Shown here: positions 21,033 through 31,760 of the stretch, piece after piece
Layout of the letters: every line of letters begins with the position of its first letter
Position numbering within the stretch: the stretch's first letter is position 1
Assembly (NCBI RefSeq): GCF_050908995.1
Contig: NC_135124.1
Coordinates: 1,550,001-1,614,000 of the forward strand
DNA from: Andrena cerasifolii
Taxonomy: Eukaryota; Arthropoda; Insecta; Hymenoptera; Andrenidae
Direction: 5' to 3'
DNA: 64,000 nt
Notes under the pieces: generated by a model
What the model was told of the DNA's origin: nothing
Databases searched by the model: none
Seen by the model: only the letters and a program-made list of their open reading frames with translations
Position numbers and translations under genes: made by a program

Positions 21033-21325
21033 TTCCGAAGATCCTCACATGAGGAAGTGACAGCACTTTGCCCGTCTACATCTGCCCATAAATGCGTTGG
21101 TAGGTCTTTGGCATACAGCATCGACCGAGCACTTTCCACGATAGTCCGCATGTCACGGTTCTGCCCTGCCATTCTGTTCGGGTAGTATATGGCGCTGTAG
21201 TTTCGTGTTCAGTTCCATTTTACAGCAGAAATTCATTGAATTCTTGATTGTAATTATTTCTTGTTTATTATTTCTTGCCATAATAAAGAACTGTTTCTAG
21301 CAGCCCAAAACATCACTCTTGTGTT
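21033..21325 (-). pseudogene. Copia integrase remnant with a rearranged core
   Basis: In mixed frames the minus strand from about 21175 to 21040 gives NRDMRTIVESARSMLYAK and LPTHLWADVDGQSAV, the helix region after the catalytic core. Between about 21180 and 21320 an AT-rich stretch replaces most of the DD35E core. The integrase was therefore destroyed by a deletion with or without a small insertion. Confidence 0.75.
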
Positions 21326-21772
21326 TTATGAAAATTGGACTCGATAGCCGGAAGAGTCGTCGTTAAACGAGACGAAATATAGTGCTCCTTCTATGGACGC
21401 TTTCGTCATGGGCCCACAAACGTCACTGTAGATTAATTTGCCATCTTTCGCCTTTTCGCGCTTCGAAGACGAACATGAGAGTCGATGCTGCTTACCATAC
21501 ACGCAGGCCTTGCAAAAGAATGGATCCACATTATCTATACTCACCCCCTTGACCAAGTCTTCGGAAATCATATCCCTCAGCGATCTCGTATTTATGTAGC
21601 CAAGGTACTTATGCCACTTCTTTAGACTATATTTCGTCGTTGCGTTCGCTTCGAATGAGATAATGGTACGGAACAACATTCGATAAAAGATTGTTTGACT
21701 CCCGAACAGCGCATGCAGTGATTCTCCCATTCTCGCAAACCCTCGCGGTTTCGTTCTCCTTAAGACCTTCAT
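21326..21772 (-). pseudogene. Copia integrase N-terminal zinc-binding region
   Basis: The frame has the H-H-C-C arrangement KKWHKYLGYINTRSL ... FFCKACVYGKQHR, followed by LIYSDVCGPM and FNDDSSGYR, which start the integrase core and contain its first aspartate. The frame stops soon after, where the core is lost. Confidence 0.9.
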
Positions 21773-21777
21773 ACCCT

Positions 21778-22040
21778 TTAGGTAATCACACCTTCCGAGA
21801 ATAATTTTTTCTTAAGGTCCGACACGAGTAGAAAGTTAGTAATGGTCGCATTTTCCCACTTGCCGTTTATCTGTTTTTGTACACGAACGGTACCCCTTAA
21901 TTTTGCCGGGAGCATTTGATTGTTGCCCAAGGACACGAGAGCGTGATCTTCAATGTCCTCCAAGGTTGAGAAAAAATCGCGTCGATAAGTCATGTGAACA
22001 GGATGCTCCACTGTCCATTACCCACATATCGTCGGCCTTA
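21778..22040 (-). pseudogene. Copia aspartic protease remnant
   Basis: On the minus strand, WVMDSGAS is encoded at about 22000-22025 and holds the protease active-site Asp-Ser-Gly. The following HMTYRRDFFSTLEDI block is in a different frame, so a frameshift lies directly after the active site. The rest of the domain (VSLGNNQMLPAKLRGTV, TITNFLLVSDLKKKLFS) is well preserved. Confidence 0.88.
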
Positions 22041-22875
22041 TTCGACTAAATCTGCCGCCGTGACCTCTTCGACGTTGAATGCAGTCATATTACATTGCTG
22101 CGTCTGCGGTTGCTGAATGCCTTGTTTATTTTTCTTCGGCGCGCGACAGTCGCGAGCGAAATGACCCTTCTTTTGGCAGTTATAGCCGGGGATTTTGGAT
22201 TTCTCGATTTGGCTCTTCTTCTTGTTGTTCCGAACACTCTTGAAGCTCGTTGATGTCGCGAGTGCATTTTCACCGTGCTTGACGGATGTTACCGTGGATT
22301 CCTCGTCCAGTAAGCGCGCTGTCAAGTTCGAGATCGTTTCTTTGGTCTCATCAAGCGAGAGCTACGCTTGTCGTACAACTCTATACTTCGCAGGAAGACT
22401 ACCGAGAATCTTCGTCATTACCGCTACATCGGTAATATTTTCACCCGATTCCCTTATTTGACGTGCTAGGTTCGCGACTTTCGAAATATGTGGCGCAACG
22501 GAATCGTTTCGGTCCATTTTCTATTGATGGCATCTTTCGTGTACGAGCATTTTGTTTGTTTCCGATTTTTGTTCGTATATGTCGTCGAGCTTTTTCATAA
22601 TCTCACAGGACGATTCACAGTTTTGAATGAGAGTTATTTGATCGAATTCCATTGCAGCAGCTATTGTAAACATCGCAGTGGCGTTATTCCTATTTCCACA
22701 TTACTAGGTTATTTACTTCGGTGTCTTCAGGTTTCACCTCTGTGCCCCTTACGATGTTCCAGAATCCCTTCGCTCTTAGTGCACATTGCATTTGAAACTT
22801 CCACTGGTGGTAGTGTTTGCCATCAAATTTGTTCACATGGGCGACGTCAATTTCAATCGACTCCGCCATCTTCAA
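22041..22875 (-). pseudogene. Copia gag remnant
   Basis: The N-terminal block at 22690-22875 reads VNKFDGKHYHQWKFQMQ with RAKGFWNIVRGTE, the usual start of Copia gag. The C-terminal part at 22041-22325 carries the zinc knuckle NCQKKGHFARDC. Its expected first cysteine is a glycine (GYNC), so the knuckle lacks one ligand. The region between (22325-22690) is frameshifted. The start codon used is near 22870. Confidence 0.88.
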
Positions 22876-23312
22876 TCAATCCTCATTCGACACACACGAC
22901 TCGACGATATCTAACCTGTTCCTTTTCTGTCCGTAACCGGCAACCTGTCGACACACAGCTTCAGTGCGTTCGAGGTTTGCTTGAGTGTTGAACTTAATCG
23001 AGAGAAGCGGAAGATCTTCTTTTCACAGTTTAACACACGCCGCTTGACTTGATGCGATTCTGCGTCGTGCCCCTTAGACCGACGCGATACGTGATGCACT
23101 CGCGGATTTGACACACGCGATTGGTCGTAGCACTTTCGCGATTGGTCGTGGCACTTTCCCTGCCGGTTTACTACCAATCAACAGTGTATCCCTGCGCGAA
23201 ACGAGTATACTCTAATGTGGAACGCAGTATAGGACTCTTAACCACACTTTCCTTCCGCCTCAACGTCGTCGAAACTTTCACACTTTCACCAATACTTCAA
23301 AGCGCAGTGAAA

Positions 23313-23326
23313 GCGTGCCCATAACC
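23313..23326 (-). promoter_or_regulatory. Copia primer binding site
   Basis: Immediately after the 5' LTR on the minus strand comes GGTTATGGGCACG, similar to the initiator-Met tRNA half-molecule site known in Copia-type elements. Its position next to the TGTCGG LTR border supports both calls. Confidence 0.65.
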
Positions 23327-23361
23327 TGTCGGCTATAGTATTGGTGTTTATTAAGAATATA

Positions 23362-24756
23362 CAGGGTGTCCGCGGGAAGACTGGACGGCTGGATATCTAA
23401 AGTACTGGAGATAAAAAATTTAAAAAATATGTAATTGAATGGTTCGAAGGGGCTAATTTATTAGCCGAGACGATTTTCTTTTCGATTATTATTTTAAAAG
23501 ACATGATGGTCTTTGGTATGATGATGACTTTTGGTATGATTTTCGTCGGAAAAACATAAGGAATCCATTGGCGCCACTTCCCCTTCGATACGATGAAGAA
23601 AAGAATTTCTTAATACGCTGTAATGGATATTTCACCCTCGACAGCGGGGGCCTGACCCCAATTCGTTACGTTCGCCCCAGGATTCGTACCTTTTTCCGGA
23701 AAAAGTCATAAAATTCGAGTGAGGCACTGCGATGGGCAGCCCGCGCCACGGGGTACCAGACCGCACCTCCTTGACGAGCGTCGGACGACTCCAACCCGAG
23801 GCGAATACCATTTACTTTAATTATAGTACATGTGTGTTTTGTAATAAAGTGTTTTTATCGTCTCCTGAATTCAACAACTGGCATCCAGACATCTACGCTC
23901 CTACAATCCACCGCCAATACTCCTCGTGGAGAGACACTGGAAGAAAAGGGGTAGCCCGTTGTCGACGCATGGTCCTCTCGAGTATAAACACGCGCTTCGA
24001 TATCAAAACAAAAGCATGCGTTGACGTATTCCGTGTGAGAGAAGGTGGGCATTAGGGAGGAGGTATTTCTGTGAAGAGGGCCTCTTCAAGAGAGCAGCCG
24101 TTTTTGAGGGATGCAAATCCGATTGGTTCTGATACAATCTGCTCCCTATGGTTGTAATTTAGTCTAGCAACTTTCACTCCTCCTAACCTAACCAATCCAA
24201 CTTGCCCTCCCAAAAGAACCGGCCCTCCGAGCGTAGAAGCAAGTGCGAAATAAAAGTAACGGTGCGCTTCTGGATACCGCAGATGTACCTGCCTAAGTAG
24301 CATTTCTGAAGGAAAAGAATTGTCCAGCCTTTGAGCTTGTCATCCCTAACCCAGACCTTTGGCAGGTAGGTATCAGTTTCAACAGGCAATGCCACCCGTG
24401 GCGCCAGTAAGGCCGTCCCCGGTCCTTGCTATTCCAGAGGGTTTTCTTCCAGTGAAAATCAGTAATTTTGCAAACGCAATATCTTAAAAACCAGTGGAAA
24501 TAAAGTGTATACATTAAAGCTTATTGAATTTGTCTTGGAACGTACTATCAACTCAGGTCTTCAAAAAAAAAAAAAAATAGTTCCATATGAAAAACCGAAC
24601 TTGACCATCATGTCTTTTAAAATAATAATCGAAAAGAAAATCGTCTCGGCTAATAAATTAGCCCCCTCGAACCATTCAATTACATATTTCTTTTAATTTT
24701 TTATCTCCAGTACTTTAGGAGATATCCAGCTGTCCAGTCTTCCCTCGGACACCCTG
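23362..24756. mobile_element. CAGGGTGTCC foldback element in the Copia LTR (1395 bp)
   Basis: TATA (23358-23361 and 24757-24760) flanks CAGGGTGTCCGCGGG and its complement. About 160 bases at each end are inverted copies. The right 700 bases (24060-24756) match one arm of the palindrome at 56902-58092. The left arm beyond 23520 has been replaced by an R2 fragment (23530-23760) and unique sequence. A 73-codon frame at 24293-24514 recurs in the palindrome, but I regard it as non-coding. Confidence 0.88.
23530..23760 (+). repeat. R2-family fragment, copy 3
   Basis: Contains GGAAAAACATAAGGAATCC, GGATTCGTACCTTTTTCC and AAAGTCATAAAATTCG, in the order seen at 5890-6280 but shortened. It lies inside the foldback element and probably displaced part of its left arm. 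Confidence 0.55.
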
Positions 24757-24891
24757 TATAGAGAAAGATTACAAGATAGAAAGTTACACTTTAATGAATA
24801 GACGTGAGCATCTTGTACTTTGACTCTAAGGACTCACCGGTCTCAGGCGCCGCAGCGCCATCCGGTGAGAGATTACATATTCGACACTTCC

Positions 24892-25380
24892 GATCCGCAC
24901 CTGTTGTCCTCCTCCAAGGTTTGTGACAGTTGAGTCCCTGCTATGGGTCCAGCGCACAGCGGAGTATTTGATCCTAAAAGCTGGCCAAAATTATTTTTTC
25001 CTTTTAATACATCCAAATATACTTAAAACTGACGCAATATAATTATTTCATAGAATTTTACAAAAATATGCACAGAACGAAAACAAATTTATAAATATGT
25101 CGATTTATTTACATGATTTATTTTATTGCGACATTTTCGTATTGAGATTTTTGTATTCAGAGTTACATATGTATCAAGAAGGACAAGGGTTTCATGTGAG
25201 AAAATAATGTGATTATTTATAATAGTTAACAAATATAACAAATATAACAAAAATAAACATTTAAGAAAGTCTCGTCTTACTCTGGGATTAAAAGCTGCAA
25301 CATTTCACGTGAAAATCACTTGTTTTTTTTTGTATTTTTGGTCGGCAGCTAGTTATTAATGGGTCTGAAGTTAATAATAA
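24892..25380. other. AT-rich flank, possible 3' end of the 25.4-kb repeat element
   Basis: A distinctive motif, GGGTCCAGCGCACAGCGG followed by AGTATTTGATCC and AAAGCTGGCCAAAA, lies at 24937-24990. The rest is AT-rich. I suspect it is the terminus of the element that encodes the fragment at 25386-25800, but I see no inverted partner. Confidence 0.35.
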
Positions 25381-25385
25381 CCGGT

Positions 25386-25800
25386 TTAATACATCTCTGT
25401 TGCAAGATTCTCTTGAAAATCTTCTTGCAAAATTTTGCATCTGGCTTCAGCAGCTTCCTTTGACAACTGACCATTCGGTAGCATCGTATGTGAAATTGTC
25501 GTTCTTCTATGTAGAAAAATTGTTTGCATTGTCGGTGACATTGGGTGCCAGCCTTTCAGTTTCACATAGAGCTCAGCTGTTTGTAATGCATACATTGAAA
25601 ATTTGTCCAAGTCAATATTGTGGCCACTTGATATCATTTCTATAACTACTTTCAACTTGTAGATAAGATCGATGTCTAATCCAGTAATTCGAGCAGAAGT
25701 CTCTGGATCTGCAAATGGCTTTCCGTGGCGCATTACCGTCATTTGTATTATTCCCAAATCCTGCTTTAGGTATATACACTAAGACGCCCATTTTTTTCTT
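25386..25800 (-). pseudogene. fragment of an uncharacterised repetitive arthropod protein
   Basis: On the minus strand the frame encodes DPETSARITGLDIDLIYKL, then HNIDLDKFSMYALQTAELYV, KLKGWHPMSPTMQTIFLHR and PNGQLSKEAAEARCKILQ. From memory this follows the C-terminal half of a multi-copy protein common in arthropod genomes (pattern ITG..., AxxxAxLYV, P.G.LSEEAAEA). A frameshift near 25750 separates it from VYIPKAGFGNNTNDGN just upstream. The function is unknown to me. It is presumably a mobile-element protein, because it occurs as scattered broken copies. Confidence 0.55.
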
Positions 25801-25943
25801 GAAAGATTTTTGTATTGTTTTTTTTCTTTCAAAGATTTTTAACCAACAAGGTTAAAAATGTAATAAAGTGCATCCACAATGTTTGACTTTATGTCACATC
25901 TGTAGTCTTATACGTTTATTGGCATTATATGTCTTAGTGTAAG

Positions 25944-26322
25944 TGTGACGTCCCGGCCCCACCACATGGGTCATGCCGGTTAGTCTCCGCCGGCGCCGCT
26001 AGAGGTCTACTCTTGTGAGACCTAACCCAGACTCTTCTCGCAACTCCTACCGTCCATTCTCGTTTCCATATATACAAGTGCCAAGTTATTTCCTCCTAGT
26101 CCCTGTGTGTCTAGGGCAGGGGCCGTCAGCTATAGCTCTACTGATGTGTCTGGCTGACAGTCCCAAGACTTGATCTTTAATACCAATCGACCAGCCCCGC
26201 ACAGTACTCCAAAAAGCATAATCGGCCCGAGGGATTACGGTTACGCCGGAGGCGACGGGGCAAGATCCCTCTTTACGTTCCGGAATCAATCACCAATCAT
26301 CACTTCGGTGTCGGACGTAACA
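25944..26322 (+). mobile_element. solo LTR (379 bp)
   Basis: GTAAG at 25939-25943 and 26323-26327 is the 5-base TSD. Termini TGTGACGTCC and GGACGTAACA are inverted. A TATATA lies near 26066. The left part is shared with the split LTR at 10744-12090. No internal retroelement sequence remains beside it, so it is a solo LTR produced by recombination. Confidence 0.93.
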
Positions 26323-26327
26323 GTAAG

Positions 26328-27190
26328 GTTCTGAGATTTGCGGACGTTGATGGGTGTTAGTACGAAACCAAATGCATAAAAGGTTTATAAAATGTATTAT
26401 GGTTTCGACACTAAACATGATCAGTAAATCTTCAACAACTACAGAGTAGTGCGAATAGTAATAATAAACTGGCATAAAAGTACAGAGTTAGCAGTGTAAT
26501 GTGATTGCTTAGTGCGTTGCGACAAAGAAAATGCTGCGAAAACCGCATTGGCACGAGTTGGCAGTCAATTCTTTCTGTATTATAAAGAGAAACTTTACTG
26601 ATTTCAATGACGCCGAAACAAGTATCAAGACTTGCTCGGAAGTATAACAAAATGATTAATGAATTGTTCGAACTGAAATATACCTCATAGAATTATTGGT
26701 CATTTTCAAACATCAATAATCACAAAAAGATAGGTAATAAGAAAGTAAATATTATTTGAAAGTGTAGTACATACTTACCTGAAAGGCTTCTGCAAGAAAA
26801 AAATTGACATAATTTCTTTACGACATACAAAAATGACTATTCAGCGAACGGTGTTTCAAAGACTGATCAAAAGAGAAACGTATACTATGAAAACTCTTCA
26901 CTTCTGACAAATAATAACGCTTTATGAGTGAATAAATTAAAAAAAAAAACAATATTGACACATCGTTCTTCATACACTCAACTATCTCAGGAAACGAGAT
27001 TTTTTTAGTTTGAACAAGATTTTTCAAATTGCCTATTGACCTCGGTCCTTTGGTGAGGCGCAGATACCTGATTTGTTATTATTTTGTTATTTAACTGTAT
27101 TTGTTTGTAATATGATTTATTGCACTTGATATCGAACTATTACAATAAACGTTTCTCTTGTATAATTGTACAGATTGCTTATTTTATATA
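26328..27190. other. AT-rich sequence downstream of env
   Basis: No protein motif or repeat was recognised. If the gypsy-group reconstruction is right, this is its 3' untranslated region. Confidence 0.4.
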
Positions 27191-27192
27191 TC

Positions 27193-28073
27193 TCACTCTC
27201 CACACGTGTTTCTGACTTGATCGTCATCCACATTCTGTCTTCGCTTTCTTCCCCCACCCCTTTCTCTAGGACCCCGAAATGCCTGAATTACTTCCAACAT
27301 GATTATTGGGCGTACTATACCGCACCAGAGAAAGAAGTTAACAATGAGTATTATCCCGGCAGTGGATATTATTACGCTTAGCGTAACCATATACCATGGG
27401 CTGTACTCAGCTACAATTGGTTTATTTAGCTGTTCCTGTAGTAGAATATCAAGTTGTTTAAGTTTATAATTTACATATTTAAAATCCTCGGCTACGATGA
27501 TGGTGCCTTTAATTGATGTTAACTGCATAGGAGTGATCGTGGAGTTTCCATGGTGCTTGGGACAGCAATTGTCTTCAGCAGTTTTATACATCATCAAATT
27601 GTGGCTACCATTTGTGGTAATTCCCTGTGATGGTTCCAGGACAGTTGCCTCTGTGTAACCCTTGCACTAAGACTCCAAAGTCGAATAACCCCAGCAGACT
27701 TCCACTCAACATCCTCGATATGTGTCGAGGAACAAGTGAGTGTTAATTGTAATGGTTGCGCCTTGATGAAGATCCATTCGTTGTTTTGGATGTAGTACCA
27801 TATCTCGAAATCAGCTTGAACGATGTGAGTCCGACGCGATGAAGGTACCCTCCTGGATGTAATTAGCGTTGTCTCACACGTTGGTCGCTCAGCTGTCCGA
27901 GTTACGTATTTGATACGGCGTATGCATTCATTGGTATCGGCCGTTGGACATACTTCGAGATTTTCGAGCATTGCATAATATACCCTATTTTTACTCAGCA
28001 GAATATAAGGCAAACTAGGTTGAACATAAGAATAGATATTTGAGGAGTTATGGGGAATGGGGAATGGTAGCAT
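27193..28073 (-). pseudogene. env: errantivirus-type envelope gene remnant
   Basis: Two overlapping minus-strand frames (28073-27594 and 27597-27193) make up the C-terminal part of an insect retrovirus-like envelope protein. The first has regularly spaced cysteines (CPTADTNEC, CETTLIT, LTCSST) and ILLSKNRVYY. The second has CCPKHHGNSTITP, a heptad-like stretch, and one transmembrane segment (VTLSVIISTAGIILIVNFF) with a short basic tail. An envelope of this kind would mediate fusion in an infectious errantivirus. Here the N-terminal half, including any signal peptide and fusion peptide, is missing and the frame is broken near 27595, so it is non-functional. Confidence 0.75.
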
Positions 28074-28282
28074 TTAAGCTCATACTGCATATCTTCGACT
28101 AATGGGATAAAATCGAATAACTAATTATTATAACGAAAATTAATGTATTGTTGATATAAGCAACGTTTAACTATTATTTTGGAAATGTTAACGATATCGG
28201 CCACTTCAATCCGTTCTGGAGAACAGCATTACTCGATTTATGCGCATGAGTATTATAAGCCATCATTGCAAAGATTATGAAC

Positions 28283-28657
28283 TCATCCCAATCTGTTGGT
28301 GAGGTCGTCCTGCATTGTCAATATGAAGCGGTTATTCTTTAAGGTCTGCGGCAAAAGTCCGACAATGTTGAGTGCGAGTCTTTCGAAAGGTTTATTGGGT
28401 GTAGACTTGATTTCCATTGGGGCCTTTGAAGGTCGGAAATTGGTCTTGTTAACTTTGCAAGACAGGCATTGCTTTACGTATTTTTTTATAACTTTCTTCA
28501 TTGTATCCCACTTATAAAATTCTTTTGTCCGTCTATATGTTCTAAGGAAACCCGAATGACCTGCTAATTTTGAATCGTGATTTTCCTGCAAAATTTTATT
28601 GACTTCGTCCCTTGACTTACCCCGGATCTTCACCAAGGCGAACACGAACAGAAACAT
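28283..28657 (-). pseudogene. pol: gypsy-group integrase N-terminal remnant
   Basis: The frame carries the zinc-binding H-H-C-C module (HDSKLAGHSGFLRTY ... CLSCKVNKTNFR) followed by PFERLALNIVGLLPQT and NNRFILTMQDDLT, the first strands of the integrase core. The core is cut off after this, and the env remnant begins about 200 bases further on. The remainder of the integrase has therefore been deleted. The integrase-then-env order agrees with an errantivirus layout. Confidence 0.88.
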
Positions 28658-28659
28658 TT

Positions 28660-30180
28660 TATCGCGATCATGTTAGCCAACACGCTGTTCGCCTCGTTGT
28701 GGACGCCAAATAACAGGGTTTGCTAACAAATGACCCTACTAATATGCGATATATCTTCCGGATGGTCACGGTAGACGTGTAGAGATGGTGTTCGCGAACA
28801 AAATCCGGTGATCCACCAGGTTGGAACATTTGTGACGAACATAGGCTGTTTCCTCGTTCTTGTCCCCTTTCAAACCCATGAAACTTGGGCCTTGCTATCC
28901 CTTTCCATTGTGGGACTGCTTGTAAACGGGCGACCCTCTACGACCATCCGCCGGCAGGTACTCTGCAGAAATAATATGCGTGACAAGCACGAATAAAATT
29001 TTTATATTTTTTGTTTTAACATAATGAGAATATTTCCAACGTATGGTTGAGATATTTCTAATAAATAATGAAACCACACACGACGCAATTCGAACAAATT
29101 TGAGTTCCGCAGATAACACTAGTATACGAAATAAAAAAAAAAATTGCGCAGAAGATGCCACTATTTTTTTCTTATGTAAAATGGCCAACTGATGCCGAAA
29201 ATGAGATCTAAAAAAATTTGTATGGATCGTTTTCAAGATATCGTCAGATAAACTTTTTACCCGTCTGTCAAAAAGGTGGTCCCACTTAATTACGAATATC
29301 TCGTGTTGCGAATGTCCGATGTGGTTGAAAATTATCTCAAATTAAAGGTAATTGAATTACCAACAAATCTACCTCACAACATTTTCAACTCGGTTCAGTA
29401 GTTCCGCTGAAATCGATGGAAATATGTGAAAAAAATTAATTTTTTTCGACCAAAATTGACATCGACCATTAATCATCTGCGAAAAATCGAAATCTCAAAA
29501 AAGGGCCCAGTTCCTCATTTCTTACGTTGAGTCTGCACTTTTATGAAGAAAATAAGGTGGTACTGAAGAAAATCTATGGATAAACACCGAAGCTAGAGAC
29601 AATTGTGTGAAAACACTACAATTTAATTTTTTCTCGGTTTTTGTGTTTTTTCCTCCATTTTATTGTGTTGCTAGCGTCCCCCATCTCGGCATCGCCCGAG
29701 ATATTAGCGTGACTAATTCATGTTTATTAGAATTAATATCTTTTACGGAAATTAAGTATTTTGGAAAAAAGCTTGATTTCTTCGTAATATTTCGGAGAAG
29801 ATAACATTCTTGGTATAATGATTTTCTGACATTAGGATGAATTGTTGTTGCGCATCACCTGCCGGATGATGGAAAATATTATCCATTGTTCCTGTTTGAA
29901 TTTCTCCTAAGTTAACGTACCTAGTTAATTCCTGGATCATAATTCAATGCAATCCTTCCGGTAACACTCACTCTTAGAAGTCCAGGATTCCCAGTGTACC
30001 TTAATATATAAAGCAGAAAGTGTTTGTGTGTCGCCTAATAACATTCGAACGGAAAACTCAGAAGTCACGAAATTTGTCCAGCTCAGTATACCTACCTAAT
30101 CCAGACGAACGTGGCTATTTCCCCCAAAAAGATAAATAAATAAAAAACAATTTTTTTATAAAATCTGAATCTAAATTTCG
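28660..30180. other. non-coding region, possibly inserted
   Basis: No coding motif is seen. At 29665-29735 there is a repeat (ATTAGCGTGACTAATTCATG) shared with 55190-55240. The rest is AT-rich and unassigned. Confidence 0.45.
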
Positions 30181-30181
30181 G

Positions 30182-30690
30182 ATGAAGGTGAGTAGCGAAG
30201 CTAGTATTGCATACGTCGGAGCAGGAGTGGATAATCTTGACAAATTTGATCGCACCCGGGGCATAGTATCATCCACACGGGGTACACATAAATCTGCAAC
30301 AGCAATTTCTAACTATACGGTCATTCTAACATATATGTCCGCGGTAATCTACTTCTCTAGCGAGAAAGCGCGCGAAAAACTTTGCCATCTGGTGGTGACA
30401 TCACGGTACTGCTGTGGGCGAGGTATCGCGCAGGCCGAATATGCGCATGCGTGCGCGATGTAGACTGTCGTATACACGGGTCACGGGTCTGCAAAACAGC
30501 CATACACATGAAATGTTTACACATAAATTACATGATAATAACGCGTTTCTGAGCCATGCTACATAGCCTATGTCCATTCTAGAGTATGCAGGAATAATGT
30601 GTTAAAATTTGAGGAAGATCGGTTCAATACGTTGAGTTTTGCGCGAATATAAAAATCGGCTCTCTCTTTATATAATAGTATAGATTTCAA
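30182..30690 (-). repeat. possible Helitron-type fragment
   Basis: Read on the minus strand from about 30687 it starts TCTATACTATTATATAAAG, then has AACGTATTGAACCGATCTTCC and GGACATAGGCTATGTAGC. As I recall it, this is the 5' end style of widespread insect Helitron-related repeats. Similar CTATACTATTATATAAA starts occur on the plus strand at 43172 and 43912. No Rep/helicase gene and no defined 3' hairpin are seen. Confidence 0.4.
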
Positions 30691-30725
30691 TTTTAATTCA
30701 TTCTGTACACTTTTCAAGTATTTTG

Positions 30726-31010
30726 TTAATATATGTGTGTTTTAGAAATAATTCTGGCTCTTTTTTGTCTTTTATGCGATTTGAGATTCGCTTTTCTTAT
30801 GAGGAACAAAATATACTCTCCCATCATTGTCTCATTCCAAAATTCATGATACCGCCGCTCAATACCCTTCATATCCTTATGGAATCTCTCTCCGTGTTCG
30901 TCATTTAAGTCACCAAGATTATCCGCGAAAAAATTCGAGTGAGAATACAAGAAATGAATCTTCAGATACATATAACGCCTGTTGGGAAAATAAAAAAGAA
31001 TGAAAACCAT
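30726..31010 (-). pseudogene. fragment of a second uncharacterised repetitive arthropod protein
   Basis: The frame encodes YLKIHFLYSHSNFFADNLG, DLNDEHGERFHKDMKGIE and RRYHEFWNETMMGEYILFL. I recognise the DEHGERFHQD block from memory as a strongly conserved stretch in unannotated multi-copy proteins of many arthropods. No start, end or neighbouring exons are visible, and the frame runs into a microsatellite. The function is unknown. Repetitive occurrence suggests a transposon origin. Confidence 0.6.
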
Positions 31011-31037
31011 ACAATAGAAAGTGAACTACGAGCAGAA

Positions 31038-31133
<96 letters not shown>
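31038..31133. repeat. (TA)n(TG)n microsatellite
   Basis: About 11 TA units are followed by about 36 TG units, uninterrupted. The open frames crossing it (repeated Val-Cys, Thr-His or Tyr-Ile) are artefacts of the repeat. Confidence 0.97.
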
Positions 31134-31136
<3 letters not shown>

Positions 31137-31249
31137 CCGCAGCGGCGGGTCGTGGTCCACCCAGGTCCGCCGCGCGGCGAGCGGACCTCAGGTACCGCGT
31201 TGAGGGTTCCATTTGGGTTCAAGCACTTGAAAGGGTCTATTCTAACGGT

Positions 31250-31760
31250 CGGCATATCTGTTTCAGAAAAAAAAACAGATTGTTATTGTTTATCGTATCA
31301 ATATGGAAGTGGCACCAATGGTTTCCTTACGTTTTTCCAATGAAAATCATACCAAAATTCATGTAAATCGAGCTATTTTTAACGAAGTTAGCTTGATATT
31401 ATGCAAATTAATTTTTCATGGAATTTCCTTCGTTATGGCCCGAATCACGTTATTCTTGGTATTAGTTTCATCGGCGAAACATAAGGAATCGATTGGCGTT
31501 GTTTTCGCAAAGATCTGATGAGAAAAGCGGAAATCCTAGACATTTCTCACTTTTTAATGGTTGTTTAACCCCGGGTCGAAAGCCATAAAATTCGGTAAAG
31601 CACCACGGGGGTTGACATCGCCACGTGGTGACAGCCGGCATCTCTCAATATTCATTACAGCGTATTAAGAAGTTCTTAAATCTTTATCGTGTCGATATGA
31701 AAGTAATACCAATGGATTCCTGGCATTCTCCCAATTAAAATTGTCCAAAGTGTCATGCAA
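31250..31760 (+). repeat. R2-family repeat, copy 4, with a partial second unit
   Basis: The first unit spans about 31250-31655 (CGTATCAATATGGAAGTGGC, CGAGCTATTTTTAACGAAG, GAAAGCCATAAAATTCGG). From about 31655 the beginning of another unit repeats (CAGCGTATTAAGAAGTTC, ATCGTGTCGATATGAAAG). The tail-to-head arrangement suggests tandem insertion or an internal duplication. Confidence 0.6.

Larger units (their letters stand above)
18912..24886 (-). mobile_element. complete but decayed Copia retrotransposon
   Basis: The 5-base TSD CTTCC at 18907-18911 and 24887-24891 bounds the element. LTRs start TGT and end ACA in the plus direction. The element lies on the minus strand, with gag near 22.9 kb and RNase H near 19.3 kb. 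The internal region is about 4.2 kb, normal for Copia. It carries many frameshifts, a lost integrase core and a substituted RT active site, so it is dead. The 5' LTR holds a 1.4-kb foldback insertion. It sits inside the span that I assign to an older gypsy-group element. Confidence 0.93.
23327..24886 (-). mobile_element. Copia 5' LTR interrupted by a foldback element
   Basis: The LTR parts 23327-23361 and 24757-24886 together match the 3' LTR at 18912-19101. The insertion 23362-24756 lies between a duplicated TATA. Comparison with the uninterrupted 3' LTR (TTTTTTAAGTATATATAG) gives the empty site. Confidence 0.92.

Noticed and set aside
31021..31343. Long Val-Cys, Thr-His and Tyr-Ile frames on both strands
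   Set aside because: They are translations of the (TA)n(TG)n microsatellite.
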